Shown: positions 35,369 through 44,477, counted from the stretch's first letter. The stretch: DNA of 64,000 bases from Hyphomicrobiales bacterium (GCA_900467685.1 UBQX01000016.1:49956-113955); one strand, 5' to 3'. Numbers and translations: made by a program. Notes: generated by a model from the letters alone, not told the origin.

Positions 35369-36451
35369 TTACGCGCTCAAGCCCCCAAACAGCGTCGGCA
35401 TGTCCAGCGGCCTAAACCCGTAGTGGTTGATCCAGCGGATATCGGCATTGAAGAAGTCGCGCAGGTCGGGCATGCCGTATTTTAGCATGGCGATGCGGTC
35501 GAGACCCATGCCCCAGGCGAAGCCCTGATACTCGTCCGGATCGATGCCGCCGAAGCGTAAGACGTTCGGATGCACCATGCCGCAGCCGAGGATTTCCATC
35601 CAGTCCTTGCCTTCGCCGAACTTCACGACGGGACCCGAACGGTCGCACTGGATATCGACCTCGAAGGACGGCTCCGTGAAGGGGAAGAAGGACGGGCGGA
35701 AGCGCATCGTCACGCTGTCGACCTCGAAGAAACTCTTGCAGAACTCTTCCAGCACCCAGCGCAGGTTCGCCACGTTTGCCTTCTTGTCAATCACAAGGCC
35801 TTCGACCTGATGGAACATCGGCGAATGCGTCGCGTCGCTATCCTGGCGGTAGGTCTTGCCCGGAATGATGATGCGGATCGGCGGCTTCTGCGCCTCCATC
35901 GTGCGCACCTGCACAGGCGAGGTATGCGTGCGCAGCACCTTACGCTCGCCATTCGCATCCGGGGGGAAGAAGAACGTGTCGTGCATCTCGCGCGCCGGAT
36001 GGCCGACCGGGAAATTCAGCGCGGTGAAGTTATAATAGTCCGTTTCGATATCCGGACCCTCGGCAATCGAGAAGCCCATGTCACCGAAGATGGCGCTGAT
36101 CTCGTCGACGATCTGCGTGATCGGATGGATGCGGCCAAGCTCCGCTGGCGAGGTCCGCACCGGCAGCGATACGTCGACGCTTTCTGCGGCAAGGCGCGCG
36201 GCAATCGCGGCATCCTTGAGTGCCGCCTTGCGCTCGGTGATCCGCTCGGTGATCTCGTTCTTGAGGAGGTTAATCGCCGCGCCCCGCGTCTGGCGCTCTT
36301 CCGGGCTCATCGCGCCCAGCGTCTTCAGGAGTTCGGAAACCGACCCCTTCTTGCCCAGCGCATTGACGCGCACGGCTTCGATCGCGGCCTCGTCGGCCGC
36401 TGCCTCGATCTCTGCGAGCAGCGTGGATTTCAGACTTTCAAGATCGGACAT
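35369..36451 (-). CDS. pheS: phenylalanyl-tRNA synthetase alpha subunit
   Basis: Catalytic subunit, 360 residues: N-terminal coiled coil, then class II motifs, with TASPVQ-type segment [21 protein letters not shown] and motif 3 [21 protein letters not shown] 36451 with GGTGAG upstream is preferred over the ATG 9 bases earlier. Located downstream of rplT behind a terminator, in the classical rpmI-rplT-pheS order. Confidence 0.97.
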   Translation of the reverse strand: MSDLESLKSTLLAEIEAAADEAAIEAVRVNALGKKGSVSELLKTLGAMSPEERQTRGAAINLLKNEITERITERKAALKDAAIAARLAAESVDVSLPVRTSPAELGRIHPITQIVDEISAIFGDMGFSIAEGPDIETDYYNFTALNFPVGHPAREMHDTFFFPPDANGERKVLRTHTSPVQVRTMEAQKPPIRIIIPGKTYRQDSDATHSPMFHQVEGLVIDKKANVANLRWVLEEFCKSFFEVDSVTMRFRPSFFPFTEPSFEVDIQCDRSGPVVKFGEGKDWMEILGCGMVHPNVLRFGGIDPDEYQGFAWGMGLDRIAMLKYGMPDLRDFFNADIRWINHYGFRPLDMPTLFGGLSA

Positions 36452-36522
36452 GCATCTCACCGTCTTTTGATATGTGCATCATGCCTGCCGACATATCCGG
36501 CTCTCATGACGCCTGAAACAAG

Positions 36523-36556
36523 AAAAAACCCGCGCTAGCCCTGCCAGCGCGGGTTT
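36523..36556 (-). terminator. intrinsic terminator after rplT
   Basis: On the minus strand AACCCGCGCT and AGCGCGGGTT form a 10-bp perfect stem (36527-36536 and 36546-36555) followed by TTTTTT. It separates rplT from pheS; in related operons the same position can act as an attenuator. Confidence 0.85.
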
Positions 36557-36598
36557 CCCAATATTTAAGTCTCAAATAAGCTTGGGAAGCGCTGGAAC

Positions 36599-37003
36599 TT
36601 AACGTACCGCGCCTTCAAACTCACCGGCCGTGCCGGAAGTCTTGAGGTATTCGAGGGCCTTCTTCGAAGCGGCAACGAGAGCGGCAAATGCTTCCGGCTC
36701 ATGGATTGCCATGTCGGACAGAACCTTGCGGTCAACCTCGATACCAGCCTTGTGCAGGCCGTCCATGAAGCGTCCATAGGTCAGGCCCTGTTCGCGAACA
36801 GCGGCGTTGATACGCTGGATCCACAGAGCGCGGAAATTGCGCTTGTTGATCTTGCGGTCCTTGTAAGCCCACTGCTTGGAACGATCGACGGCAGCCTTTG
36901 CGGTGCGGATCGTATTCTTGCGGCGGCCGTAGAAGCCCTTGGCCTGCTTCAGTACTTTTTTGTGCTTGGCGTGCGAGGTGACGCCTCTCTTTACACGTGC
37001 CAT
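36599..37003 (-). CDS. rplT: 50S ribosomal protein L20
   Basis: 134-residue bL20: [35 protein letters not shown] and [14 protein letters not shown] are conserved rRNA-binding segments. It is needed for early 50S assembly and, in other bacteria, represses its own operon. Forms an operon with rpmI, 39 bases upstream. Confidence 0.98.
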   Translation of the reverse strand: MARVKRGVTSHAKHKKVLKQAKGFYGRRKNTIRTAKAAVDRSKQWAYKDRKINKRNFRALWIQRINAAVREQGLTYGRFMDGLHKAGIEVDRKVLSDMAIHEPEAFAALVAASKKALEYLKTSGTAGEFEGAVR

Positions 37004-37042
37004 GTCATGATCTCCTTAAAGCTTTGAAAACGCTGCTCAGTC

Positions 37043-37246
37043 TCAGAGACCGTTGGGCAGGTAATTCTTGACGACCTTCTTGCCATCCGGCTCCGCCAGC
37101 ACCATCGTGCCGCGAGCGTCGCGGATGAACTTATTGGTCCGCTTGATCATGCCATGGCGCTTGCCAGCGGCAGCTGCCTTGACCTTGCCAGTTGCGGTGA
37201 TCTTGAACCGCTTCTTGGCAGACGATTTCGTCTTCATCTTGGGCAT
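37043..37246 (-). CDS. rpmI: 50S ribosomal protein L35
   Basis: 67-residue bL35, [22 protein letters not shown] followed by [19 protein letters not shown] 37246 is the family start; the frame opens upstream to 37306. First gene of the rpmI-rplT unit. infC, which usually precedes it, is 8 kb away on the other strand. Confidence 0.97.
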   Translation of the reverse strand: MPKMKTKSSAKKRFKITATGKVKAAAAGKRHGMIKRTNKFIRDARGTMVLAEPDGKKVVKNYLPNGL

Positions 37247-37483
37247 TTTGCTACTCCGTTCTTGGTGTGTTTTCGGAAATGGCTGATGAGGCCTTTTCTC
37301 AAGCATTTAGAACGGCCACGGCATGCCCTGCCGGACCGTTCGGACGTGGGCTTATAACCGCGGTGTTTGAAATACGCAACGGGGCGCGCAAGGAATCTTC
37401 TGTGCGGCAAGGATTCTCTTGGCAACACGGTCTTTGCCTTGACGTTTGGCACCTGCTATCCGTCGCACCCAAATCCAATAAGC

Positions 37484-38635
37484 ATGACAGAGATGCCCGA
37501 AAAGACCGCCATCCACCGTCTGGCCCTGACCGACTTTCGAAACTACGCCGCCGCCTCGCTGCGTTTCGACGGTCGTCATGTCGTGCTGACGGGCGATAAC
37601 GGCTCGGGCAAGACCAATCTCATGGAGGCCGTCTCCTTTCTCTCGCCCGGCCGCGGCTTCCGCCGCGCGGCTTACCCGGACATCGTTCGCAATGGTGCGG
37701 ATGCCGGCTTCACCGTCTTCGCCGCCGTCGAGGGCATGAATGGCGAGGCCGATATCGGCACCGGCACGGAAACGGGCCAAGAGGGCGGCGTCACACGCCG
37801 TCTGCGCGTCAATGGCGTGGCAGCGCCGGCCATCGACGATCTGCTCGACCACCTGCGCATTCTCTGGCTGACCCCGGCGATGGATGGCCTCTTCACCGGC
37901 GGCTCGTCCGACCGTCGCCGCTTTCTCGACCGTCTCGTTCTCTCTATCGACCCGACCCATGGCCGCCGCGCCAGCGATTTCGAGCGCGCCATGAAGAGCC
38001 GCAACCGGTTGCTCTCGGAAAACCGCTGGGACACGACATGGCTTGACGGGCTGGAAGAGCAGATGGCGGGTCTCGGCGTCGCCATCATGCTGGCCCGGCG
38101 CGAAATGCTCGGTCTGCTGGCCCGTCTGGTGGAAGAGGGCGCGCCGGAGGTGGCCTTCCCCGTTCCGGCCCTCTCGCTGGCCGGTTTCATGGATGAGGAT
38201 GGCGAAGGCCGCGTTGCCGCCGATCTTGAAGATGATTACCGTCTGGCGCTCGGTCGCGACCGCCCGCGCGATGCCGCCGCCGGACGGACCCTCGAAGGTC
38301 CGCACAAGACGGATCTTCTCGTGCGCCACCGCGCCAAGGATATCGAGGCCGAGCGCTGCTCGACGGGCGAACAGAAGGCGCTGCTGGTCGGCCTGGTTCT
38401 GGCGCATGCGCGGCTCGCCGCCCGCATGACCGGCTTCGCGCCCATCCTGCTGCTTGACGAAATCGCCGCGCATCTCGATGAAAACCGCCGCGCCACGCTT
38501 TTCGATCTCGTGCACGATATCGGCGGACAGGCTTTCATGACCGGCACGGATGCGGCTATGTTCAACAGCCTCGGCGAACGCGCGGAATTCTTCCGCGTCA
38601 GCAACGGCACGGTCACGCGGGAGGATGCGCCATGA
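37484..38635 (+). CDS. recF: DNA replication and repair protein RecF
   Basis: SMC-like ATPase of 383 residues that loads RecA at gaps. Walker A is GDNGSGKTNLMEA with K43, the signature helix is STGEQKALLVGL, and Walker B is ILLLDEIAAHLDENRR. ATG 37484 is chosen because the fold starts at IHRLALTDFRNYA. Not next to dnaN or gyrB here. Its last 4 bases overlap the moeB-like start. Confidence 0.95.
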   Translation: MTEMPEKTAIHRLALTDFRNYAAASLRFDGRHVVLTGDNGSGKTNLMEAVSFLSPGRGFRRAAYPDIVRNGADAGFTVFAAVEGMNGEADIGTGTETGQEGGVTRRLRVNGVAAPAIDDLLDHLRILWLTPAMDGLFTGGSSDRRRFLDRLVLSIDPTHGRRASDFERAMKSRNRLLSENRWDTTWLDGLEEQMAGLGVAIMLARREMLGLLARLVEEGAPEVAFPVPALSLAGFMDEDGEGRVAADLEDDYRLALGRDRPRDAAAGRTLEGPHKTDLLVRHRAKDIEAERCSTGEQKALLVGLVLAHARLAARMTGFAPILLLDEIAAHLDENRRATLFDLVHDIGGQAFMTGTDAAMFNSLGERAEFFRVSNGTVTREDAP

Positions 38636-39411
38636 GTGAAGCGAACGGCGGAAACCTGCTGTCGAAGGACGAGATCGGCCGCTATGCGCGCCATATCGTC
38701 CTTTCCGAAATCGGCGGCCCCGGCCAGCAGAAGCTGAAGGCCGCGCGCGTGCTGGTCATTGGCGCCGGCGGCCTCGGCGCGCCGCTCATTCAATATCTCG
38801 CCGCCGCAGGGGTGGGCACGATCGGCATCTGCGATAACGATACCGTCTCGCTCTCCAATCTCCAGCGCCAGATCATTCACACGACAGACCGCATCGGCGC
38901 ACCGAAGACTGAAAGCGCTGCCGCCGCCGTCGCCGCGCTAAACCCGCATGTCAACATCATCCGCCACGACCTGCGCCTCAGCGCCGAAAACGCCCCCGAG
39001 ATTTTGAAGGGCTACGACCTCATGGCCGACGGCTCGGACAATTTCGCCACCCGCTACCTCTGCGCCGACATGGCCGACCAGGCCCGCATCCCGCTCGTCA
39101 CCGGCGCGGTCGGCCGTTTCGATGGCTCCGTGACGGTGCTGAAACCCTACGAGCAGGGCACGGATGAGCGATTGTTACCCGGCTATCGCGACCTCTTCCC
39201 CGAACCGCCGCCGGAAGGCATGGTGCCCACCTGCGCCGAAGCCGGCGTGATCGGCGCCGTCACCGGCGTCATCGGCACCCTGATGGCCATGGAAGTCATC
39301 AAGCTCGTCACTGGCGCGGGCGAGCCGCTGGTCGGGCGTCTGCTTCTTTACGATGGCCTCTCGGCGCGCTTCGATACGGTCCGCTACAAGCGGCCGGCGT
39401 CTACTGGCTGA
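38632..39411 (+). CDS. moeB: MoeB/ThiF family adenylyltransferase
   Basis: E1-like enzyme of 259 residues that adenylates the C-terminus of a ubiquitin-like sulfur carrier (MoaD or ThiS). ATP site VLVIGAGGLGAPLIQYLAAAGVG, the Arg finger in DNDTVSLSNLQRQIIH, and GSDNFATRYL are visible. The zinc CxxC pairs of classical MoeB are absent (only CAEAGV is seen), so it belongs to a reduced subgroup. Overlaps recF by ATGA. Confidence 0.88.
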   Translation: MSEANGGNLLSKDEIGRYARHIVLSEIGGPGQQKLKAARVLVIGAGGLGAPLIQYLAAAGVGTIGICDNDTVSLSNLQRQIIHTTDRIGAPKTESAAAAVAALNPHVNIIRHDLRLSAENAPEILKGYDLMADGSDNFATRYLCADMADQARIPLVTGAVGRFDGSVTVLKPYEQGTDERLLPGYRDLFPEPPPEGMVPTCAEAGVIGAVTGVIGTLMAMEVIKLVTGAGEPLVGRLLLYDGLSARFDTVRYKRPASTG

Positions 39412-39418
39412 GCGCGAA

Positions 39419-39751
39419 TTACGCCGACATTCGCTTTGGTCCGCCCTCGGTGCCATTTCGGTGCACTTTCACGACACGCAACTCGACCTTCCGGTCTAGA
39501 TGAGCGAGCACTTTGACCAGCCGGTCGATGGTAAATCTGCCAAGATCGGCATTGCGGATTCGCGATATATCTGCCGCCGCAACACCGGTGAGCTGTCCTG
39601 CCTCGCGTACCGTAAGCTTGCGCCGGTCGAGGGCGATTATGATTTCGGCGGCCAGTTGCGCCTTCATCTGGCGCGTGGCGGCATCTGCAAATCCGAGATC
39701 GGCGAAAATATTGTCGCTGCCCCGAACGACTTCGAAGTCTTCATCCATCAT
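39419..39751 (-). CDS. XRE-family antitoxin (HigA-like)
   Basis: The 110-residue protein has a helix-turn-helix (LTVREAGQLTGVAAADISRIRNADLGRFTIDRLVKVL) of the HTH_37 type that accompanies RelE/HigB toxins. It follows the toxin gene with an ATGA overlap, the toxin-first order of HigBA systems. It would bind the toxin and its own promoter. Confidence 0.88.
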   Translation of the reverse strand: MMDEDFEVVRGSDNIFADLGFADAATRQMKAQLAAEIIIALDRRKLTVREAGQLTGVAAADISRIRNADLGRFTIDRLVKVLAHLDRKVELRVVKVHRNGTEGGPKRMSA

Positions 39752-40092
39752 GACAGCATCTCCTTCAAGCGTTTCAAGCGGGCTTCGATCAATTCGATTT
39801 CCTTTTGAGGCGTCGCGATACCCTTCGTCGACTTCTTCTGAAAAGCATGAACCACCCAGAGATCATCGCCAATTTGCACTGCGTAGACGACGCGGAACGC
39901 ATCGCCTCGATAGGGCAGGGCAATCTCCATGACACCCGATCCCAAGCCCTTTATGGGCTTGGCAATTTCCGCCTTCGCGCCCCGCGCGGCCAGCGCGAGA
40001 GCATCCGCCATGCGTTCCTGGGCTTCGCGCGGAAACTTTTCAAAGTCCTTCTGCGCTGCCCTGATCCAGGAAATCTTCCTCAGAGTGGTCAT
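39748..40092 (-). CDS. RelE/HigB-like toxin (phage Gp49-like)
   Basis: The 114-residue basic protein of the RelE fold: ISWIRAAQKDFEKFPREAQERMADAL, GSGVMEIALPYRGDAFRVVYAVQ and the terminal FQKKSTKGIATPQKEIELIEARL typical of the Gp49/HigB group. Such toxins cleave mRNA on the ribosome. First gene of the pair with the XRE antitoxin. Confidence 0.9.
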   Translation of the reverse strand: MTTLRKISWIRAAQKDFEKFPREAQERMADALALAARGAKAEIAKPIKGLGSGVMEIALPYRGDAFRVVYAVQIGDDLWVVHAFQKKSTKGIATPQKEIELIEARLKRLKEMLS

Positions 40093-40223
40093 GTCTTGTC
40101 ACAGCTGACGTCAAAACCATAGCACGATGTTGTCATATTTGACTATCATATGCGGAATTGCAAGGCATCTGCTGCATTCATCGAGAGATTTTCATTTTGA
40201 GACTACCGCGGTCGCTCACCCCG

Positions 40224-40265
40224 TTGACTGTGTAAGTCTGACCATCTACCTTAGAATTATTCTAA
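40224..40265 (+). promoter_or_regulatory. mbfA promoter with perfect Irr box (ICE motif)
   Basis: TTAGAATTATTCTAA at 40251-40265 is a perfect palindrome matching the rhizobial iron-control element TTTAGAA-N3-TTCTAA bound by Irr. TTGACT (40224-40229) could be the -35 and TACCTT (40247-40252) the -10, so the box would cover the promoter/start-site region, consistent with repression under low iron. Established knowledge: mbfA is an Irr target in Bradyrhizobium and Agrobacterium. Confidence 0.85.
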
Positions 40266-40279
40266 AAAGGATGCCTCCC

Positions 40280-41263
40280 ATGATCCGACTCTTTGAGCGC
40301 TCGAAGAAGCGCGAATTCTCCAGCCTGAGCGAAGCCGAAATTCTGGCGCTTGCCATCTCTTCCGAAGAGGACGATGCGCGCATCTATCTCGCCTATGCCG
40401 ACAAGCTGCGGGCGCAATATCCGCAGTCCGCCAAGGTTTTCGACGACATGGCGGAGGTGGAGAACACCCATCGCCGCATGCTGATCGACATGTTCGAAAG
40501 CCGCTTCGGCAAGCGCATTCCGCTCATCCGCCGGGAACATGTGCGCGGCTTTTACGAGCGCTCGCCCGACTGGCTGATGGAGACGAAATCGCTGGACGAC
40601 ATGCGTGACGAAGCCGAGCGCATGGAGCAGGGGGCGTATCGCTTCTATCTCGAGGCGCAGAAGCAGGCGCAGGACACGGGTATCCGCAAGCTGCTCGGCG
40701 ATCTGGCGATTGCAGAGCAGAGCCATAGCGATGTCGCCGCAATGCTGGAAGACAAGCATCTGCCGGAAGGTGCGCGCGAAGAGGAAGACGAGACCGCCCG
40801 CCGGCAATTCGTGCTGACCTATGTCCAGCCCGGCCTCGCAGGCCTCATGGACGGTTCGGTCTCGACACTCGCGCCGATCTTCGCCGCAGCCTTTGCCACG
40901 CAGGACACGACGCAGACCTTCCTCGTCGGCCTCTCAGCCTCGGTGGGTGCGGGCATTTCGATGGGCTTCACGGAAGCCGCCCACGATGACGGCAAGCTGT
41001 CCGGCCGTGGTTCGCCGATCAAGCGCGGTCTGGCCTCGGGCATCATGACGGCGCTCGGCGGCCTCGGCCACACGCTGCCTTACCTCATTCCGAACTTCCT
41101 GACGGCGACGATCACGGCAATTGCCATCGTGTTCTTCGAACTCTGGGCCATCGCCTTCATCCAGAACAAATACATGGACACGCCGTTCCTGCGCGCCGCC
41201 CTCCAGGTCGTCGTCGGCGGTGGCCTGGTTCTGGCTGCCGGTATCCTGATCGGCAACGCTTAA
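40280..41263 (+). CDS. mbfA: membrane-bound ferritin A, iron exporter
   Basis: Fusion of an N-terminal ferritin-like domain and a C-terminal VIT1/CCC1-type membrane domain, 327 residues. Ferritin-like ligands are visible as SSEEDDARIYLAYA (about residues 28-40), ENTH (E61, H64), a third helix around EAERMEQGAYRFYLEA and EQSH. The membrane part has GLMDGSVSTLAP and three to four helices. MbfA exports iron and protects against iron and peroxide stress in rhizobia. AAGGA is 9 bases before ATG 40280; ATG 40271 is an alternative. Preceded by an Irr box. Confidence 0.93.
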   Translation: MIRLFERSKKREFSSLSEAEILALAISSEEDDARIYLAYADKLRAQYPQSAKVFDDMAEVENTHRRMLIDMFESRFGKRIPLIRREHVRGFYERSPDWLMETKSLDDMRDEAERMEQGAYRFYLEAQKQAQDTGIRKLLGDLAIAEQSHSDVAAMLEDKHLPEGAREEEDETARRQFVLTYVQPGLAGLMDGSVSTLAPIFAAAFATQDTTQTFLVGLSASVGAGISMGFTEAAHDDGKLSGRGSPIKRGLASGIMTALGGLGHTLPYLIPNFLTATITAIAIVFFELWAIAFIQNKYMDTPFLRAALQVVVGGGLVLAAGILIGNA

Positions 41264-41275
41264 ACCTCGCTCAAG

Positions 41276-41297
41276 CGCAGCGCCGTCAGGCGCTGCG
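41276..41297. terminator. stem-loop between convergent mbfA and DMT transporter genes
   Basis: CGCAGCGCC and GGCGCTGCG form a perfect 9-bp stem with a GTCA tetraloop 12 bases after the mbfA stop, overlapping the last codons of the opposite gene. No T-run follows. Confidence 0.55.
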
Positions 41298-42176
41298 TCT
41301 CGCCGCGACCACGCAGGCCACCACGGCGACGGTGATCGCAATCATCGCGCCGGAGATCGCCTCTCCGAGAAAAAGGAAGGCGATGACAAAGGAAAAGAAG
41401 GGCTGCGTCAGTTGCAGCAGCCCGACCGAGGCCGTGCCGCCCAGCGACAGCCCGCGATACCAGAAGACGAATCCCACCAGCATCGCCATCAGCCCGGCAT
41501 AGATGAGCCCAAGCCAAGACGCCTCGTGAACAGCCTGAAAATCAGCCGGCGCGTAGAAGAAGCACAGCGCCAGCATCAGCGGCATGCCGAGCACCAGTGC
41601 CCAGGAAATCGCCTGCCAGCCGCCCAGCCGCCGCGTCAGTTGCGCGCCTTCCGCATAGCCATAGCCGCAGACTGTCACGCCGATCAGCATGAAGAAATCG
41701 GGCAGGGACAGCGCCAAGCCATTGGAGATGAACGCATAGCCGACCACCAGCGCGCTTCCCGCAATGGCGAAGACCCAGAAACGCGGTTTCGGCCGCTCGC
41801 CGCCGCGCATCACACCGAAAATGGCGGTCATCAGCGGGAGCAGGCCGATGAACATCGTCCCATGTGCCGAGGGCACGAGCTGGAGCGAAAAGGCGATCAT
41901 CAGCGGCCACACCACGACAACCCCCATCGTCACGCCGAGGAGCGGCAGCAGATCGCGTCTTTCCGGCCGCTTCGCCTTCAGCGCGAAAAGCAGAGCGGCC
42001 CCCAGAACGCCGGCAATCACGGCCCGCGCGCCAGTAACGAAGACCGGATCGAAATCCGCGACCGCCGCGCGTGTCGCCGGCAGCGAGCCGGAGAACACGA
42101 GAACACCCAGAAAGCCGTAGATCAGGCCCTTGGCCCTGTCGCTGACGGGCGGTGCAGTGATGGCAATATCGGTCAT
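41286..42176 (-). CDS. EamA-family DMT transporter
   Basis: Inner-membrane exporter of 296 residues with two EamA repeats, ten hydrophobic helices and the typical motifs VLVFSGSLPATRAAVADFDPVFVTGAR near the N-terminus and AGLMAMLVGFVFWYRGLSLGG in the second half. Relatives export amino acids or other metabolites. Divergent from a MocR regulator across an operator-like region, so it is probably the regulated gene. Confidence 0.9.
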   Translation of the reverse strand: MTDIAITAPPVSDRAKGLIYGFLGVLVFSGSLPATRAAVADFDPVFVTGARAVIAGVLGAALLFALKAKRPERRDLLPLLGVTMGVVVVWPLMIAFSLQLVPSAHGTMFIGLLPLMTAIFGVMRGGERPKPRFWVFAIAGSALVVGYAFISNGLALSLPDFFMLIGVTVCGYGYAEGAQLTRRLGGWQAISWALVLGMPLMLALCFFYAPADFQAVHEASWLGLIYAGLMAMLVGFVFWYRGLSLGGTASVGLLQLTQPFFSFVIAFLFLGEAISGAMIAITVAVVACVVAARRSA

Positions 42177-42239
42177 GGCAAATCTCCTTGTCTGCCTGAA
42201 ATGCCTAAGAACCCGCCATCCGCAAAGACACAGTTGAAT

Positions 42240-42278
42240 ACAGTTTTGAGAAACTGTACTGATACGAAGATCGGTACA
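42240..42278. promoter_or_regulatory. paired palindromes between DMT gene and MocR gene
   Basis: ACAGTTT-TGAG-AAACTGT (42240-42257) is a perfect inverted repeat, and TGTACTGAT (42255-42263) with ATCGGTACA (42270-42278) is a second with one mismatch in nine. They lie between the divergent starts and are the likely binding sites of the MocR protein. Confidence 0.7.
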
Positions 42279-42289
42279 GAGGGTGGGCC

Positions 42290-43678
42290 ATGGCGTCGGG
42301 ACAATGCGAAAAGGTGATGACGCTGATCCGCGAGCGGATTTCAGCCCGCACGCTGCTGCCGGGCGAAAAGCTGCCCTCGGTGCGCAGCCTTGCCGCGACC
42401 ACCGGCATTTCCAAATCCACCGTGGTAGAAGCCTATGACCGGCTGGCGGCGAGCGGCCTCATCGAGCCGCGGCGCGGTGCCGGCTTCTACGTCGGCAGCC
42501 AGCCGGTTCCGCATTCCTTGAAGACTGCGGCCCGACCGGTGGAACGCGCCGTCGATCCGCTCTGGATGTCGCGCCAGGCGCTGGAGCCGCGCCCCGGCAT
42601 GCTCTCGCCCGGCTGCGGCTGGCTGCCGGAGAGCTGGATGCCGCAGGAGATCATCGCAAAGGCGATGCGCAATCTGGCCCGCACCGGCGGTGCGCCGCTC
42701 ACCGATTATTCCGAGCCGAAAGGCTTCGCGCCGCTGCGCCAGCTCATCGCCCGGCGTCTCGCGACACGCGAGATCAATGTCGGCGCGGACGACGTGTTGT
42801 TGGCCGATTCCGCCTCCTCGGCGCTCGATCTGGTGCTTCGCTTCCTCACCGAGCCGGGTGATACGATCCTCGTCGACGACCCCTGCTATTTCAACTTCCT
42901 GGCGGGGCTTCGGGCAAACCGGCTGCGCGTCGTCTCCGTCCCCTTCGGCCCCGGCGGCCCGGATGTGGAGGCCTTCGCGCATCTGGCGGAAACCGAGCAT
43001 CCGCGGCTTTATCTCACCAATGCCGGCCTGCACAATCCGACCGGCTGGAAGCTCTCAGCCGTTACCGCGCACAAGGTGCTGAAGCTCGCCGAGCGCCACG
43101 ATCTGCTGATCGTCGAGGACGATATCTTCGGCGATCTGGAAGGCGAGCCCGCGCCGCGCTATGCCGCGATGGACGGGCTGGAGCGTGTGATCGTCATCGG
43201 CAGTTTTTCCAAGACGCTCTCTGCCGCCTTCCGCACCGGCTATGTGGCGCTGAGGCCCGACTGGGTGGAGGACTTCACCGATTTTCGCATCGCCAGCCGC
43301 TTCGGCGGCAACCAGATGGCCGAAGCGCTGGTGCATGCCGTGCTCTCCGACAGCGCCTATCGCCGGCACCTCGACGGCCTGCGAAACCGGCTCATGGCAA
43401 GCGGCGACACCGCGGCGCGTGAACTTCAGGCGCTCGGCTTTGACCTCCTCAACCCGACACTCGGCGGGTTCTTCCTGTGGTGCCGTTTGCCCGACGGGCT
43501 GGAGGCGACAGCGCTGTCGAAGATTGCGCTTGATCATGACCTCGTGCTCGCCCCCGGCAATGTTTTCAGCCATGCGGGCAAAGCCACCGACCTCATGCGC
43601 TTCAACGTGGCGCAATGCGATAACGGTGAGGTTTTCAAGCTGCTGAAGCAAGCACTGGCCGCGGCCCGCAAAAAGTGA
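42290..43678 (+). CDS. MocR/PdxR-type regulator (GntR HTH fused to aminotransferase-like domain)
   Basis: The 462-residue protein has an N-terminal GntR winged helix (LPSVRSLAATTGISKSTVVEAYDRLAASGLIEPRRGAGFYV) and a fold-type I aminotransferase domain that binds PLP through K308 (GSFSKTLSAAFRTGYV). MocR regulators sense PLP-amino-acid adducts and act on the neighbouring gene. Divergent from the DMT transporter, 113 bases apart, with two palindromes between. Confidence 0.93.
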   Translation: MASGQCEKVMTLIRERISARTLLPGEKLPSVRSLAATTGISKSTVVEAYDRLAASGLIEPRRGAGFYVGSQPVPHSLKTAARPVERAVDPLWMSRQALEPRPGMLSPGCGWLPESWMPQEIIAKAMRNLARTGGAPLTDYSEPKGFAPLRQLIARRLATREINVGADDVLLADSASSALDLVLRFLTEPGDTILVDDPCYFNFLAGLRANRLRVVSVPFGPGGPDVEAFAHLAETEHPRLYLTNAGLHNPTGWKLSAVTAHKVLKLAERHDLLIVEDDIFGDLEGEPAPRYAAMDGLERVIVIGSFSKTLSAAFRTGYVALRPDWVEDFTDFRIASRFGGNQMAEALVHAVLSDSAYRRHLDGLRNRLMASGDTAARELQALGFDLLNPTLGGFFLWCRLPDGLEATALSKIALDHDLVLAPGNVFSHAGKATDLMRFNVAQCDNGEVFKLLKQALAAARKK

Positions 43679-43709
43679 GAGGGCCGCCATGTCCCCACAG
43701 GCGGCCCTC
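43679..43709. terminator. stem-loop between convergent MocR and cysteine-peptidase genes
   Basis: GAGGGCCGCC (43679-43688) pairs perfectly with GGCGGCCCTC (43700-43709), loop 11 bases, overlapping the MocR stop codon. No clear T-run. Confidence 0.6.
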
Positions 43710-43755
43710 AATCACGTCCTTCCCCCTCCAGAAAAGGACGCTACATATCCATCGG

Positions 43756-44361
43756 TTATTTCCGGAGCGAACCCACGAGAACGTCGCCGCCATTCTCGAT
43801 CGTCACCCACTGGCCGGAATTGGCCGACGATTGACGCTTGAGATAGTGATAGGGCGTGTCCGTCCAGAGCTTCACTTCATTGTCGAGATTGTCGAGAATG
43901 TAGTCGCCCTGCGCCGTGCGCACCGTCAGCACGGCATGGCCTTCGCCGTCCGGCTTGCGCACGACGGTGATCAGCAGCGTGTTGATCGGGAAACCCTTCT
44001 CGATCAGCATCTTGCGCTTGAGAAGAACGAAATCCTCGCAATCGCCCGCATCCACCGGATAGGCCCAGACTTCGTCGCGGCCGTAAAGCTCCATGTCGGT
44101 CATCGGCACGATGGTCGAATTGACGTGGTAGTTGATGTCGCGGATCGTCTGCCAGCCGAAGCTGGTGAGCTTGGGAGCCGTCTGGTCCGAAGACTTCACG
44201 CTGCACTCGTCCTGATGGCTCTGGCAGAATTCGTAATGACCGATCGGCTGCGAGGTGACGGCGCCCGTGCGCATGACAGCCGGCGCAACGCCGACCGCAT
44301 TGGCAGCCGAAGCCAGCGTCACTGTCAGGGCGAAAAACGCAAAACCGAGCCTGAATGCCAT
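43756..44361 (-). CDS. bacterial transglutaminase-like cysteine peptidase (BTLCP)
   Basis: Exported protein of 201 residues: signal peptide (MAFRLGFAFFALTVTLASAANA, cleavage about residue 22), then the BTLCP/DUF920 catalytic set C108 (DAGDCEDFVLLKR), H142 (GEGHAVLTV) and D157 (YILDNL). The family includes LapG, a periplasmic protease that releases adhesins, but no LapD or adhesin is nearby, so that role is only a possibility. An in-frame GTG lies 3 bases before ATG 44361. A CtrA-like site sits about 20 bases upstream of the start. Confidence 0.88.
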   Translation of the reverse strand: MAFRLGFAFFALTVTLASAANAVGVAPAVMRTGAVTSQPIGHYEFCQSHQDECSVKSSDQTAPKLTSFGWQTIRDINYHVNSTIVPMTDMELYGRDEVWAYPVDAGDCEDFVLLKRKMLIEKGFPINTLLITVVRKPDGEGHAVLTVRTAQGDYILDNLDNEVKLWTDTPYHYLKRQSSANSGQWVTIENGGDVLVGSLRK

Positions 44362-44380
44362 CACGGAAACCCTTCAATTC

Positions 44381-44395
44381 TTAACAAACAGTTAA
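44381..44395. promoter_or_regulatory. CtrA-like binding site TTAA-N7-TTAA
   Basis: TTAA (44381-44384), seven bases, TTAA (44392-44395), embedded in the perfect palindrome TTCTTAAC-aaaca-GTTAAGAA (44378-44398), just upstream of the BTLCP gene. It matches the full consensus of the cell-cycle regulator CtrA. A second pair of TTAAC/GTTAA half sites with wider spacing occurs at 44457-44483. Confidence 0.6.
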
Positions 44396-44477
44396 GAACC
44401 AGAGGCCCGAAGAGTCAATTACAAGGCTTGGCCGCTCCCGGCATTCTTTGAGACATGGTTAAAATTGCAACGAATTG

